From contig JAVLUZ010000731.1 of NCBI GenBank assembly GCA_036768485.1, forward strand, positions 102,001 to 166,000: a stretch of 64,000 bases of DNA. The letters run 5' to 3'. Within the stretch, counting starts at the first letter, position 1. Every line of letters begins with the position of its first letter. This DNA is from Mermis nigrescens. Taxonomy: Eukaryota; Nematoda; Enoplea; Mermithida; Mermithidae. The translations under genes and the position numbers were made by a program. Positions 12,671-24,058 of this stretch are shown one piece after another. Below the pieces are notes generated by a model that did not search any database, had not been told where the DNA came from, and was given only the letters and a program-made list of their open reading frames with translations.

Positions 12671-13668
12671 AAAGGCTTTAAAATATTCATAAAGCTTCTT
12701 TGGCCTATCTGCACGTATTACATGCTTATTGGCATAAATTTATTCATAACCACACAAATTTATTCACATGTACGTCATTTTCAGTGAAACATAGATTTTT
12801 TAATTTAAAATGCCAAAATCAAGAGAACTTCAAGCAGTTACTGTCTAAAAGAGTTACCTTATTAGAAAGAGCACAAAATTTACTTTTCATAAAAATTTAA
12901 CTGAAAAAAGCTTTTGACTGTCTTGAAACTTTTTAAACTTATAATTCGTAAAGTATAAAAAATTCAATGTTTTTCCACTTTAGCAGCCTAAGCAGCTCTA
13001 CATGGTAGCCGTAAAGACATTTCTTTTCTACTCATCTAAATCCAACAAACAAGCATTCATTTGAAAGCCCTTTCTTTGCGCTTTTCAGAATAGCGTTAGG
13101 TTATGTGAAGTAGTTGAACAGAGCTCAAAGTATTATTTTTCAAATAAGGCTGCCCTCATGGCACAAATTTGTGTCGAGCAAACAGGAAGGGCGAGCAAAT
13201 ATTGTTTAACCGCGTTTATTGTGCAAACAATTACATCCAAAGACACAACTATTTCGCTACTTTCGAGCTTTCTACCTAAAATACAAAGTAAATGGGAGCT
13301 GAGGCAACTTTTCTTGTATTTTTCAACTGGACGGACTGCAGTTCATAAGAAATTTTGATTTTTTTCGGCAAAATGGTTGCGCCCTAAAATGTTTGTATTT
13401 AAAACATTTTATATTTTTGAAATTGGAGCATTGGTTCCTGAGAGTTGCTCAACAAACCTAAAAGACCACTTTGTATTTACTGACTTGCACTTAGCTCATT
13501 TCTGTAACGTCTGAATTAGTAAGCTACTCCACTATAGGGACAATTCCACGTATAAGTAAGTATATATACCTAGCTCATGCGTACTTTAGCTGAGAAAGTA
13601 CCAATTTGATAGCATTTATCATGCGACCTAATGTAAGTTGCATCTGGGGATTGGGACTTGAGTGAGAG
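12671..13668. other. Unassigned AT-rich DNA
   Basis: No domain-bearing open frame or recognised repeat end. Two 66-codon frames here show no family features. Confidence 0.4.
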
Positions 13669-13859
13669 CACACGTGGGCGTGGGGGTTCAGGGGGTATGC
13701 ATCCCCCAAAAGGCCTAGTACCCCCACCCAAAAAAAAACGAAATTCCCTTCCCCAGCTTTGAAAAATGGCGTTTTTCGCCATAATTCCATTTTAAGACCG
13801 TTTTTTGACCTTTAAAATGTATTGCACCCCCTCCAGAATTTTGGTGCTGCCCACCTATG
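13669..13859 (-). mobile_element. hAT-like MITE, family A, internally deleted
   Basis: Minus-orientation copy: it starts CACACGTGGGCG and ends GCTGCCCACCTATG. The block complementary to GGTCAAAAAATGG...AAAATGG is preserved, with a shortened centre. It explains the overlapping open frames here as translations of the repeat. Confidence 0.6.
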
Positions 13860-14045
13860 GTTGGGCTTCCCGCCCACTCATGGGCGTCGGGGGGGTCTGG
13901 AGGGGTATATACCCTTTTAGAAGTTGGAAATGTCCCTGTAGATTACTGTAGATTCCCTCCCGAATTCTATTTTCATTAACATTTTCGGCGATTTTTGGCA
14001 ATTTTTGACGATTTCACCACCTCCAGAAATTTCTTGCTGCCCGTG
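13860..14045 (-). mobile_element. MITE-like repeat related to 9,805-9,993
   Basis: It shares the AGATTACTGTAGATTCCC...GAATTCTATTTTCATTAAC block and a GCTGCCCGTGTATG terminus with the earlier copy. Non-coding. Confidence 0.5.
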
Positions 14046-14806
14046 TATGATCCCACCTCCCCCAAAATCGAATCTATGCTTGTAGTGTTTCGTAAAAAAG
14101 AAGATTGTGCCAATTGCATCCTAAAGCTAGCTTAAATAATATCACAATATCACAAACCTATTGCTGCTATCACACTATAGGGTTAATATGCGCATAATGC
14201 GCGACTCGAAAAGGATTAACCATAAACTTTTATGTGATGCTTCATTAACCAATTTTATCGCAACGTTTCATTTACTGGTTAAACTATTGCACGTCTAGCC
14301 TATTTTTCCTTCACTGTCATTTATTTTCCTGTGTTCGTCATATTTTTCTTATAGATTTGGATGTGCGTGATCATTCCAAGCTGTTTATTCGCATGCATAT
14401 TATTGTTTTTTATGTGTTCCATGTTAATTACCTTTCGACGCATGACGTGTTTAAAGAAATATTTCGTTAATTACACCTTGGCACAAAAAAATTGTAGCAT
14501 AAATTTCATAAAATATAATGATATTATTTATGCACTTTAACAGCATTTTATGATATTTTAAGATTGTTAAATTTATATCTAGCTCTTTTTTAGATAATAA
14601 TATCAGATTTGTATTATGGTATTATATTTAGAGCTCTTTAGAAAGTTTGCTAAACGGTAATGGCTAATTTTGGTTCTAATAATATTTCAACTGAAGCAAC
14701 CAAGGCTGTATATACGAATCTGTCCTCCTGATACGTCCTGACACCAAATTATTGTTATTAAAACGTTCAACAAGGCAAATATGCGCATCTGAAAAGGATT
14801 ACCCGT

Positions 14807-15182
14807 CAGAACCTTTACGTGATGCTTCATTGACCAATGTTGTTTGCTAAATTAGAGCTTATTTTGAACAGTTCGCTTCTTATACTACTGCTTACCGTAC
14901 TGTCCATCAGTAATCTAATAGATTCGCTTATTGTTTCTCAGTCATCAGAACCGTTATGTGATGCTTCACTGACCAATACGAGAGCTTATTTTGAACGGTT
15001 CGCTTCTTATACTACTACTTACCATACTGCCCATCAGTAATGTACGTTTATTTTTTCTCAGTAATAAGCATTTTCTGATAACTCGATGCTTATTTTGAAA
15101 AGTTCGATTTTATTATTGCTTAGAATTATTTTTAACCTATTGCCCATCAGCGATAGATTCGCTTAGTTTTTCCTCAATAATA
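14807..15182 (+). repeat. Three ~120-140-bp tandem units
   Basis: Units start near 14,807, 14,947 and 15,066. They share CAGAACC.TTA.GTGATGCTTCA, GAGCTTATTTTGAAC.GTTCG and CTGCCCATCAGTAAT. The third is the most diverged. A partial relative occurs near 14,205-14,265. No coding function is evident. Confidence 0.7.
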
Positions 15183-15794
15183 ATTATGTTCCTCTGCTTT
15201 TATAATTATTTTTAACCATTTAATATTAATAAAATTAGGTAAAATTTCCTTCATTTTTCCTTAATAGTTAAGGTTCGCATATAAAATCTCTGCTTAACTA
15301 ATATTAATCTTAAGAGTTAGCGTATTTTTACCGTATTAAAAATTATTAATGTGTTTGGTTGCAACCGCTAAATTTAAGAAGTAATTTTACGCCTTACTGC
15401 TGCTATAATTTTAAGTGCTCTACTATTCTCGTCGCTAAAATTCCGAAATAATATTGCTTGCACTACAGCCTATAAACAAAGCAACACGATCAATACAAAG
15501 GACTAAAATATCAACAAAACGCTTAAGTAATAATTTCTTCAATCACGACTACGAATTTTTCAATGTTTAATTTAAGCTAGCAACTGAGAATAATAAACAA
15601 ATTTATTTACTATGCCTATGCTGACAAAATTAGGTTTCAGAGAAATAATAAAAACAAAGCTATATTCATCGTTATTTTCATACGAACCTAAGCTACGTTT
15701 TCTTAAGTTTGTACCAAAATTTCTCAACGAAATAAGCCTGTTCAGCTTTCATAAACAATTAACGCATTTCTCCCTTAAATGCACTAGACGATCA

Positions 15795-15940
15795 GCTGGC
15801 ACATAGCTGGCTGTCCTATTTTTTGGGGGGGCAACACCAATTTTTGGGGGGACTAAGCCCAATGAGCCAAGAATAGCACAAAATAACGTGTAAAAAGTCC
15901 AATTTTCCCGATTTTTCTGAATTTTGGGGAGGGTCCGGAT
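15795..15940 (+). mobile_element. MITE family B, right end lost
   Basis: It starts TGGCACATAGCTGG and follows the element at 5,174 through the AACACCAATTTTTGGGGGG and AATAGCACAAAATAACGTG blocks. It then stops where a family A MITE begins at 15,941. Confidence 0.7.
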
Positions 15941-16040
15941 CATAGGTGGGCGGCACAAAAGTTCTGGGGGTGCAAGACGTTTTCAAAGGTCAAAAAATGG
16001 CCTTAAAATTGGTGGTATGGCGAAGAAAACACCATTTAAA
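15941..16040 (+). mobile_element. MITE family A, truncated at palindrome edge
   Basis: It starts CATAGGTGGGCGGC and continues to the GGTATGGCGAAGAAAACACC block. It breaks off at about 16,040, where the left arm of the giant inverted repeat begins inside a TBP-like gene. The insertion or a deletion has removed the outer end of that arm. Confidence 0.65.
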
Positions 16041-16352
16041 TTTTTAGCTAAATTCCGTAAATTAATCATCGAACCTAAATTTTCTGATCCGACTATATTG
16101 TGGATATTAAGCTCAGTTAGTTTTAGCTCATATCCACTTTTCTCCAACATTTTGCAAATTTTTTCGTCAAAATTTTATATTTTTCAACGGTTTTAGCACC
16201 GATGTATACTGATTTTCCCGAACTAAACAATAGACCCGTTGCTTATGGTTCGTTTATTCGTATTATTGCCGCATTGAATCTTTTGTGGTCAAAGTCCAAT
16301 CCGTCACAACTTCTCTTAATTTTATAAAATTAAAAAGCTTTGGAGAGACTGA
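16041..16352 (-). pseudogene. TBP-like pseudogene, left-arm copy
   Basis: The minus strand matches the TBP-like gene at 23,214-23,751. The F-N-A-A-I-I-R-I-N-E-P stretch and the following SSGK...IGAK core of a TBP repeat are visible, then the start of the second repeat (HNIVGS). This copy is broken by a TAA at 16,243-16,245 where the right arm has AAA, by one-base deletions near 16,155 and 16,330, by a deletion that removes the first codons, and by truncation at 16,040. The right-arm frameshift and stop are absent here, so the two copies decayed independently. Non-functional as it stands. Confidence 0.7.
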
Positions 16353-16826
16353 AGCTGTAGAAACCAGGCTCCATCAGGCGATTTCATGTCAAGTGATTCG
16401 GGAACATTTTCTTCATTTTTTTTGTCATCATAGTTTTGCTTTACTACTCGTGATGATAAAAAAGATTCTCTATTCATAATAATTTTAATTTTCCAGCACA
16501 AAACAAGTAATTCTGTCAAAATATTGCCGAGGATTATTTTCGTTTGGTATAAATGAACCTCTTAAGTGTCGTCCTAAACATTTCATCGACAACACAATAT
16601 AATCAGTCGCCTCTCGTCCCCAGCCGACTTGCGCTCCTTCTTCTTCGCCAAAATAACGTCTCAGAAATCGGGCAATCCGAAATTCGCTCTGTCGGCCTTT
16701 GATAATTTGATGAATTCTTGGAAAATAAACGAAACGAGTTTTTCTTCACCGACACAAAATCAACTATCGACCAGTTTTCGAAGTATCTGGCGATTTATAA
16801 CCGGCTCTCGTAATTCCTGTGATGAC

Positions 16827-17079
16827 CATACGTGGGCAGCAACAAAATTCTGGGGTGAAGGGCTGCAAAATTTTTCAAAAGTCAAAAAATTGCCTTAAAA
16901 ATGTGGTATGGCCAAATAAACACCATTTTTCAACGTTTCTCATCGAGCATTATCCATTGGCAACAAAAAATTGTGAAAAAAAACAAAAAAATTCTAAAAA
17001 TTGAATTCTGGGGGGTATTTCGCTTTATCAGGGGGTTGCATACCCCCAAACCACCCTCCCCACACCCAGGTGGGGTGAC
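16827..17079 (+). mobile_element. MITE family A, private to left arm
   Basis: It starts CATACGTGGGCAGC and ends ...CCAGGTGGGG(TGAC). It is flanked by GTGATGAC and GTGACGAC, an 8-bp duplication with one mismatch. The mirrored site in the right arm (about 22,750-22,760) has no insertion, so this copy inserted after the palindrome formed. Confidence 0.85.
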
Positions 17080-17514
17080 GTGACGACCCGTCTTCAACAA
17101 TAGTCGCTCGATATTGAGCCATAATCGCGTCCCGAACGCCTGTGCTGCCATATTCCAAGATTTTCCGTAGTGAAACGCCAATGAGTCGCCCGTTTCCAAC
17201 CCAGATCCTCGACTCGAACACCGCTGATAGTAGATTGAAAGCCAGAAATTCGAAATGTGCCGCCATAATTCTTGAAAAGAATGAGCTCGCTAGCTATGCA
17301 CAGAATGCTGGCGTACCAGAAATAACATCTTTTGATCAAGCTGAGACATCAGACAACGGAATTGAGTGCTGAAAACTCAAATTTTTCATTTTTTCATCTA
17401 GATTTTCTTTATTTTTCCTTTTTCCTCTTTTTTATAATTTTTGTCCGATTGATGGCTTTCTATCATTATAGCGAGAAACATGTAAAACAAGCATACTTTC
17501 AAAAAAATATAAAA

Positions 17515-17825
17515 AATTTTACAAAAAATTTTTACAACTCGACAAGAAATTTTCACAACTTGACAAAAATATTCCACAACTTGCCAGAAATTTTCACAAC
17601 TCGACAAAAATATTTCACAAATTGACGAAACATTTTCACAACTTGACAAAATATTTCACAACTTGCCAAAAATTTTCACGACCTGACAAAAATATTTCAC
17701 AACTCGACAAAAAATTTCCACAACTTGACAAAAATATTTCACAACTTGAAAAGATTTTTTACAACTTGACAAAAATATTTCAGTTTACAAAAATATTACA
17801 CAAATTTACAAAAATATATCATTGA
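17515..17825 (+). repeat. ~21-22-bp minisatellite
   Basis: About 14 units of consensus ACAACTTGACAAAAATATTTC, with variants. Shorter mirrored stretches occur at 19,400-19,460, 20,325-20,415 and 22,250-22,330. The open frames across it are repetitive translations (HNLTK-type), not a gene. Confidence 0.85.
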
Positions 17826-18709
17826 TTGTTTTTAAACGGCAAAGTTTCCAGTAGTATGCAGTTATTAGATACCTATGCATGCGCGCGGGAGACGAGACAA
17901 GCACCTATGGGAAGGGGTCTACTTCACCTGAATGGAAACATTCCAGGGAAAAAGCCTAAAATTGATGAAAATTAAAATTTTCTGCTGCAATGACTGTGAA
18001 TTAACGCAGCTTTTACGCTACATCGCTGCTTTTATGCCTATTCTGAGGCTGAAAAAGCTCTCTGGGTGACCTCAGAACCGCCGTGCTATGCATCTATGGA
18101 TTATATTTCTGTTATTTTTGCAAGTTTGTGTCAACCTGTCGTATTTCTTTTTATCGAGCAAGATGGACAACTGATCCGATTAGCAGTAGGCTGCCTATTT
18201 CATTTTTTGCTGTAATTTTAGAATTTAGCAACCTTTCGCGAATAGCTGAAGCAAAATTAGTTGTCATGAAGATCACTTTTTATTCGTGACACTCTTATTG
18301 TTCTTATCACATTTACGTGCTTTCTTCGAACAATAGATAGAACTTAAGTACGTCACAGCGAGACTACTAGCATCTAGGCATAGAAAAATAGGAAAATTTC
18401 TGAATAAAATAGGGTGAAAAGTAGAGAAATAATGAAAATGATCGAAATTGACCAGAAACATAGTTTTTATGCTATTTCAATATTTAAAACAGTTTTTGGC
18501 AAAAAAATTCATTGAAACCAACTGAAACCCCAGATCGACCATGCTGTGTAACTATTAAGCAACCTGAGGAACAAATGAGACGATTTTATTCATTTTGTCA
18601 ACTATTCAAAATGTAGCAGCCCTTAAATAAACTTTATTGCACATGTGATTGACATTCACATCACATTCTTGACGTAGAAGCTCACATTCTTCACAATATT
18701 GGTCACTAC

Positions 18710-18980
18710 CATACGTGGGCAGCACAATTCTGGAGGGGGTGCAAGATTTTTCAAAGGTCGAAAAATGGCCCTGAAAATGATGGTATGGCGAAAAACAACC
18801 ATTTTTCAACGTTCCTCATCGAGCACTATCCATTGGCATCGAAACATTGCGAAGAAAACCAAAAAAATTTTCAAAAGCTGAATTCTGGGTGGTATTTTGA
18901 TTTCTGGGGGGCCATTTTGGTTTCTCGGGAGGAGGGGGTGCACACCCTCCAAACCCTCTCCGCCCTCACGCCCAGGTGTG
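18710..18980 (+). mobile_element. MITE family A with exact TSD
   Basis: A 271-bp element from CATACGTGGGC to GCCCAGGTGTG, with 11-bp TIRs matching at 9 positions. It is flanked by the identical 8-mer GTCACTAC (18,702-18,709 and 18,981-18,988). The mirrored copy at 20,849 has the complementary duplication GTAGTGAC, so this insertion predates the palindrome. Confidence 0.92.
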
Positions 18981-20848
18981 GTCACTACCGTCACTTTATT
19001 CAGTTCAAAGCCTAACATGCGTTTTCTTCATATGCAAAACGTAAAGCTGACAAAGTGCCCAGATTTTTAGTGGACAATATTTCCAACCAGTCTTTTTTGT
19101 AAAAGGTCCGTTTGTACATGTACATAGATGGTCCCTAAAAGTCTTTGTACATTTTGTACACACAAATTTTTGGATACTATAATATGGTACAGTAACAGTT
19201 TTAGTATAACAAAAACAGACTTGTTCGACTTTTGGTAGTGTATTTTAGCTAATTTATGGATTTCTGAAAGCAAAAATCACTAATAATTGTCTCAAAACGG
19301 CGAGAATCGCTGAAAAATTTGACATTTTTCCTTTCAAAATGCAATTTCTGACATTATAAAGATATATAGAACCCACAATTACTCCTTTCGGCTGAAAATT
19401 TTTACAACTTGACCAAAAATTTCACAACTTTAAAAATATTCCACAACTTTACAAAAATATATCACTGATCGTTTTTAAACGGCAAAGTTTTCGGTAGTAT
19501 ACAGTTAGTAGATAGCCATGCATATGCGTGGGAGACGAGGCATCATGCACCTATGCATGCAGGGTCTACTTCACCTGAATGAAAAAGTTCCTGGGAAAAA
19601 TCTGAAAATTGATGAAAGTTAAAATTTTTGCTGCATGACTATCAATTAACACGGCTTTTACGCCACATTTCAGCATTTATGCCTATTTTTTGGGTTATAT
19701 ATGGTAGCCCAGGTCTCGAAAGACTGGAATGGGATAGCTAGAACAGACGAATCCTCAGTCAACGATAAATTAGAGCTATTAGTAGGATTCAAAGCCACAG
19801 GTCTCGATTCGACCGAATACACGGTCAATTTTCAGTTTTTCAAACTATGATTCAGTGCATGGATCCGCTCAAAAAACATATTTTCACTTGCTCGACATAG
19901 TGGATAGCTAATTTTTTTATACATATATGGCGGGTTGTGCGATGAAATATGTTATTTCGAGCGGATCCATGCACTGCATCATAGTTTGAAAAATTGAAAA
20001 TTGACCGTGTGATTCATTGTTGACTGGGGATTCGTCTGTTCTAGCTATCCCATTCCAGTCTTTCGAGACCTGGGCTACCATATATAACCTAAAAAATAGG
20101 CATAAATGCTAAAATGTAGCGTAAAAGCCGCGTTAATTGACAGTCATGCAGCAAAAAATTTTAATTTTGATCGATTCTCGGCTTTTTTCCAGAAACTATT
20201 TCATTCAGGTGAAGTAGACCCTGCGTAGGTGCATGATGTATCGTCTCCCACGCGTATGCATGGCGGCTATCTACTAAGTGTATACTACCGAAAACTTTGC
20301 CTTTTAAAAACAATCAGTGACATTTTTGTAAAGTTGTGAAATATTTTCGTTAAGTTTTGAAAATTTTTTGTCAAGTTGTGAAATATTTTTGTCAAGTTGT
20401 GAAAATTTTCCGCCGAAATGAGTAATTGTGTGTTCTATATATCTTTATAATGTCAGAATTTGCATTTTGAGGGGAAAAATGTCAAATTTTGCAGCGCTTC
20501 GTGCCGTTTTAACACAATTATTAGTGATTTTTGCCTTCAGAAAACCAGAAATTAGCTAAAATACACTACCAAAAGTCGAGTAACTCTGTTTTTGCCACAC
20601 TAAAATCGTTACTGCACCATATTATAGTACCCAAAAATTTGTGTGTAGAAAATGTACAAAGACTTTTAAGGACCACATTTGTACATGTACGAACGGTCAT
20701 TGTACAAAAAACACTGGTTTGAAATATTGCCCACTAAAAATTTGAGCACTTTGTCAGCGATAATTTTTACTTCAGAAGCAGGCTTAACGTTTTGCATATG
20801 AAGAAAACGCATGCTAGGCTTAGAACTGAATAAAGTGATAGTAGTGAC

Positions 20849-21374
20849 CACATCCGGGCAGGAGGGTTGGGGGCATGCATCCCTTCGAGAAACCAAAATA
20901 CCCCCCCAGAAATCCAAATACCCCCAGAATTCAATTTTTGAAATTTTTTTTTTTTCCGCAATTTTTTTGATGTTAATGGATAGTGCTCGATGAGAAACGT
21001 TGAAAAATGGTGTTTTTTCGCCATACCACCATACGTGGGCAGCAAGAAAATTCTGGGGGGTGCAAGATTTTTCAAAGGTCAAAAAATGGCCTTAAAAATG
21101 GTGAAATGGTGAAAAAAACAAAATTTTTCGACGTTTTTATCGAGCACTATCCATTGGCATCTAAAAATTGCGAAAAAACGAAAAAAATTTTTAAAGACTG
21201 AATTCTGGGGAGTATTTCAATTTCAGGGAGGTATTTTGGTTTCTCGGAGGAGGAGGTGCATACCTCTCAAAGCCCCCACCTCCACGCCCAGGTATGCATA
21301 CCACCATTTTTAAAGCCATTTTTTCACCTTTGAAAAATCTTGCACCCCCAGAATTTTGGTGCTGCCAACGTATG
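20849..21374 (-). mobile_element. MITE family A, mirrored copy holding a nested MITE
   Basis: This element is the mirror of 18,710-18,980 and is flanked by GTAGTGAC on both sides (20,841-20,848 and 21,375-21,382). A second MITE is inserted inside it at 21,030-21,296. Confidence 0.88.
21030..21296 (+). mobile_element. MITE family A, nested, exact TSD
   Basis: A 267-bp element from CATACGTGGGC to GCCCAGGTATG. It is flanked by CATACCAC at 21,022-21,029 and 21,297-21,304. It lies inside the older MITE copy and is absent from the other palindrome arm. Confidence 0.92.
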
Positions 21375-23170
21375 GTAGTGACCAATATTGTGAAGAATGT
21401 GAGCTTCTACGTCAAGAATGTGATGTAAATGTCAATCACATGTGCAATAAAGTTTATTCAAGGGCTGCCACATTTTGAATAGTTGACAAAATGAATAAAA
21501 TCGCCTTTCTGCCAAAAACTGTTATAAATGCTGAAATAGCATAAAAACTATGTTTCTGGTCAATTTCAATCATTTTTATTATTTCCTTACTTCTCACGAT
21601 ATTTTATCCAGGAATTTTCCAATTTTTCTATGCCTAGATGCCCCACGTGCAGGTCTCCTTGTGACGTACTTATGTTTTATTTATTGTTCGAAGAAAGCAC
21701 GTAAATGTGGTAACAACAATAAGAATGTCACGAATAAATAAGTGATCTTCATGACAACTACTTTTGCTTCAGCTGACGAAAATTGAGTAGAACATTAAGG
21801 TATTGATTCGCGAAAAGTTGCTAAAATTCTAAAATTACAGCACAAAATGAAATAAGCAGCCTACTGCAAATCGGATCAGTTGTCCATCTGGTTTGATAAA
21901 AAGAAATACGACATGATGAAGCGTCGCAGGTTGACACAAAATTGCAAAAATAACAGAAAATATCATCCGTAGATGCATAGCATGGCGGTTTCGGGGTCAA
22001 CCAGAGAGCTTTTTTTAGCCTCAAAATAGGCATAAATGCTAGAATGTAGCGTAAAAGCTGCGCACAGTAATTGCAGCAGAAAATTTTAATTTTCATCAAT
22101 TTTTGGCTTTTTCCTGGAATTTTTACATTCAGGTGAAATAGATCCCCTCCCATAGATGCATGTCTCGACTCCCGCGCGCATGCATAAGTGTATAATAACT
22201 GCATACTACCGAAAACTTTGCCGTTTAAAACAATCAGTGATATATTTTTGTAAAGTTGTGGGATATTTTTGTAAAGTTATTAAATATTTTTAAGTTGTGA
22301 AATATTCTTGTCAAGTTGTGAAAATTTTTTGTAAAATTTTTATATTTTCTTGAAAGTATGCTGTTTTACGTGTTTTTTTGCTCTAATGATAGAAAGCCAT
22401 CAGTCGGACTAAAAATTATAAAAAAAGAGGAAAAGGAAAAATAAAGAAAATATAGATGAAAAAATTAGGAAATATGAATTTTAAATTCAGTTGTCTGATT
22501 GTCTGAGCTTGATCAAAAGATATTATTTTTGGTACTGCACTAGCGAGCTGCAGTATTTTTCAAGAATTATGGTGGCACATTTCGAACTTCCGGCTTTCAA
22601 GTTACCATTAGCGGTGTATGAGTCCAGTATCTGGGTCGGAAACAAGCGACTCATTGGCGTGTTACTACGGAAAATCTTGAAGTCTGGCAGCACAGGCGTT
22701 CGGGACGCGATTATGGTTCAATTTCGGGCGACTTTTGTTGAAGACGGGCCGTCACAGGAATAACGAGAGCCGGTTATAAATCGCCAGATGCTTTAAAAAC
22801 TGGTTGATAGTCGATTATGGGTCGGCGAAAAAATATCGTTAAGGAGCGCAAGTCGGCTGGGGATGAGAGGCGACTGATTATTATGTTGTTCGCGAAATGT
22901 TCAGGACAAGAGTTAAGAGGTTCAATTATACCAAACAAAAATTATAATTATCGACAATATTTTAACAGAGTTACTGTTTTGTGCTGGAAAATTAAAATTA
23001 TTATGAATACATAATTAACGGTAATATAATTCATTCGAATAGTAAAGCAAAACTATGATGACAAAACAGATGAAGAAAATGTTCCCGAATTACTAAACAT
23101 CAAATCGCCTGATGGAGCCTGTCTGTGATTTGCAAGTTGCATTTTCGATTAGTTAAACCATATTACTTAT

Positions 23171-23179
23171 TATAAATAG
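23171..23179 (+). promoter_or_regulatory. TATA-like box before TBP-like gene
   Basis: TATAAATAG lies 34 nt before the ATG at 23,214. The position and sequence fit a TATA box. It closely resembles the CTATAAATAC motif repeated in the Polinton modules. In an AT-rich sequence a single match could be chance. Confidence 0.35.
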
Positions 23180-23213
23180 TAGTGCTTATTAAAATTTTAT
23201 CATTCTCAATATC

Positions 23214-23751
23214 ATGGTTACGATTCGAAATGTTGTTTCTAGAGCTCGAGTCTCTTCAAAGCTTTTGAATTTGTATAAAATAAAGAGAAGTTGTGACGGA
23301 GTTGACTTTGACCACAAAAGATTTAATGCGGCAATTAATACGAATAAACGAACCAAAAGCAACGGGTCTATTGTTAAGTTCGGGAAAATTAGTATGCATT
23401 GGTGCTAAAAGCTTTTAACAAAATAAAATTGCAAACGAAAAATTTCGCAAAATGTTGGAGAAAAGTGTATATGAGCTAAAACTAACTGAGCTTAAGATCC
23501 ACAATATATTTGGATCAGGAAATTTAGGTTCGATGATTAATTTACGAAATTTAGCTAAAAATTACAAAAAATTTGTTGAATACGAACAAGAATTATCCCC
23601 TGGTTCAAAACTACGCTTCCCGGATGGTCCGCCCTCAGCCCTTATTTTCACAACAGGCAAAATTGTTATCACAGCGGCAAGGAGTGAGGCACAACTGAGA
23701 CGGTTTGAGAAACGCATAATGTGTTTGATTGATGCGTTCAAAATAACATAA
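23214..23751 (+). pseudogene. TBP-like gene, frameshifted (right-arm copy)
   Basis: The two halves look like the two direct repeats of the TATA-binding-protein core. The first has MVTIRNVVSRARV, then FDHKRFNAAI, and after a one-base insertion near 23,335 continues RINEPKATGLLLSSGK and VCIGAKS, the signature strand pair of TBP. The second has LKIHNIFGSGNLGS, YEQELSPG, ALIFTTGKIVITAARS. A TAA at 23,416-23,418 separates them. At both lesions the left-arm copy keeps the open state, so the gene was probably open when the palindrome formed. The Met sits right at the start of the core, so there is no N-terminal extension. It differs clearly from ordinary animal TBP, which suggests an element-borne rather than host gene (inference). 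Confidence 0.75.
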
Positions 23752-23836
23752 GTTTTGTCTGATAAGCTGTAGAACTTACATAGATGTATAAGAAATAAAA
23801 TGATTGCACACATAAGATAAAATGAATAACATAGGG

Positions 23837-24058
23837 CTAGATGACACGTCGGGAAGCTGTTCTTGGCCATGGGTTCTACTCACGATTGCAAGTTGGTGCC
23901 AGTGTCAAGCGGTATATAAATGTCTTAGCAAGGGCTGACTTAGAGGGCTAGATGACACGTCGGGAAGCTGTTCTTGGCCATGGGTTCTACTAACAATTGC
24001 AAGTTGGTGCCAGTGTCAAGCGGTATATAAATTTCTTAGAAAGGGCTGACTTAGGAAC
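23837..24058 (+). repeat. ~114-bp perfect-looking tandem duplication
   Basis: Two head-to-tail copies of a unit with GGGCTAGATGACACGTCGGG and AAGCGGTATATAAAT. They differ at only a few positions. They sit just upstream of a Penelope-like element. Such elements are known for partial tandem arrangements with duplicated promoter-bearing ends, so this may be their pseudo-LTR. The TATATAAAT word in each unit could act as a promoter. Confidence 0.7.

Larger units (their letters stand above)
16041..19884 (+). repeat. Giant palindrome, left arm
   Basis: Reverse complement of 19,938-23,560 over almost its whole length. Matches include the TBP-like region, a T-rich block (17,370-17,520 against 22,340-22,500), a ~21-bp minisatellite, the 17,880-18,600 block, a MITE at the same mirrored site, and the 19,010-19,880 block. 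The centre (about 19,885-19,937) is unpaired. The arms differ by point changes, small indels, a ~130-bp deletion in the left arm and private MITE insertions. Confidence 0.9.
19938..23560 (-). repeat. Giant palindrome, right arm
   Basis: Inverted partner of 16,041-19,884. It keeps the full TBP-like gene at its outer end. It lacks the MITE at 16,827 but has an extra nested MITE at 21,030. Beyond about 23,560 the left-arm partner is missing because a MITE truncates that arm. Confidence 0.9.

Noticed and set aside
16994..17266. A gene for the 90-codon frame IWVGNGRLIGV... and its mirror at 22,491-22,763
   Set aside because: The frame is partly shared by both arms, but two other frames are equally similar between arms, and no family is recognised. 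It may be simply conserved repeat DNA.
17332..17825. Repetitive frames with HNLTKIF-like repeats
   Set aside because: They come from the ~21-bp minisatellite and occur on both strands.
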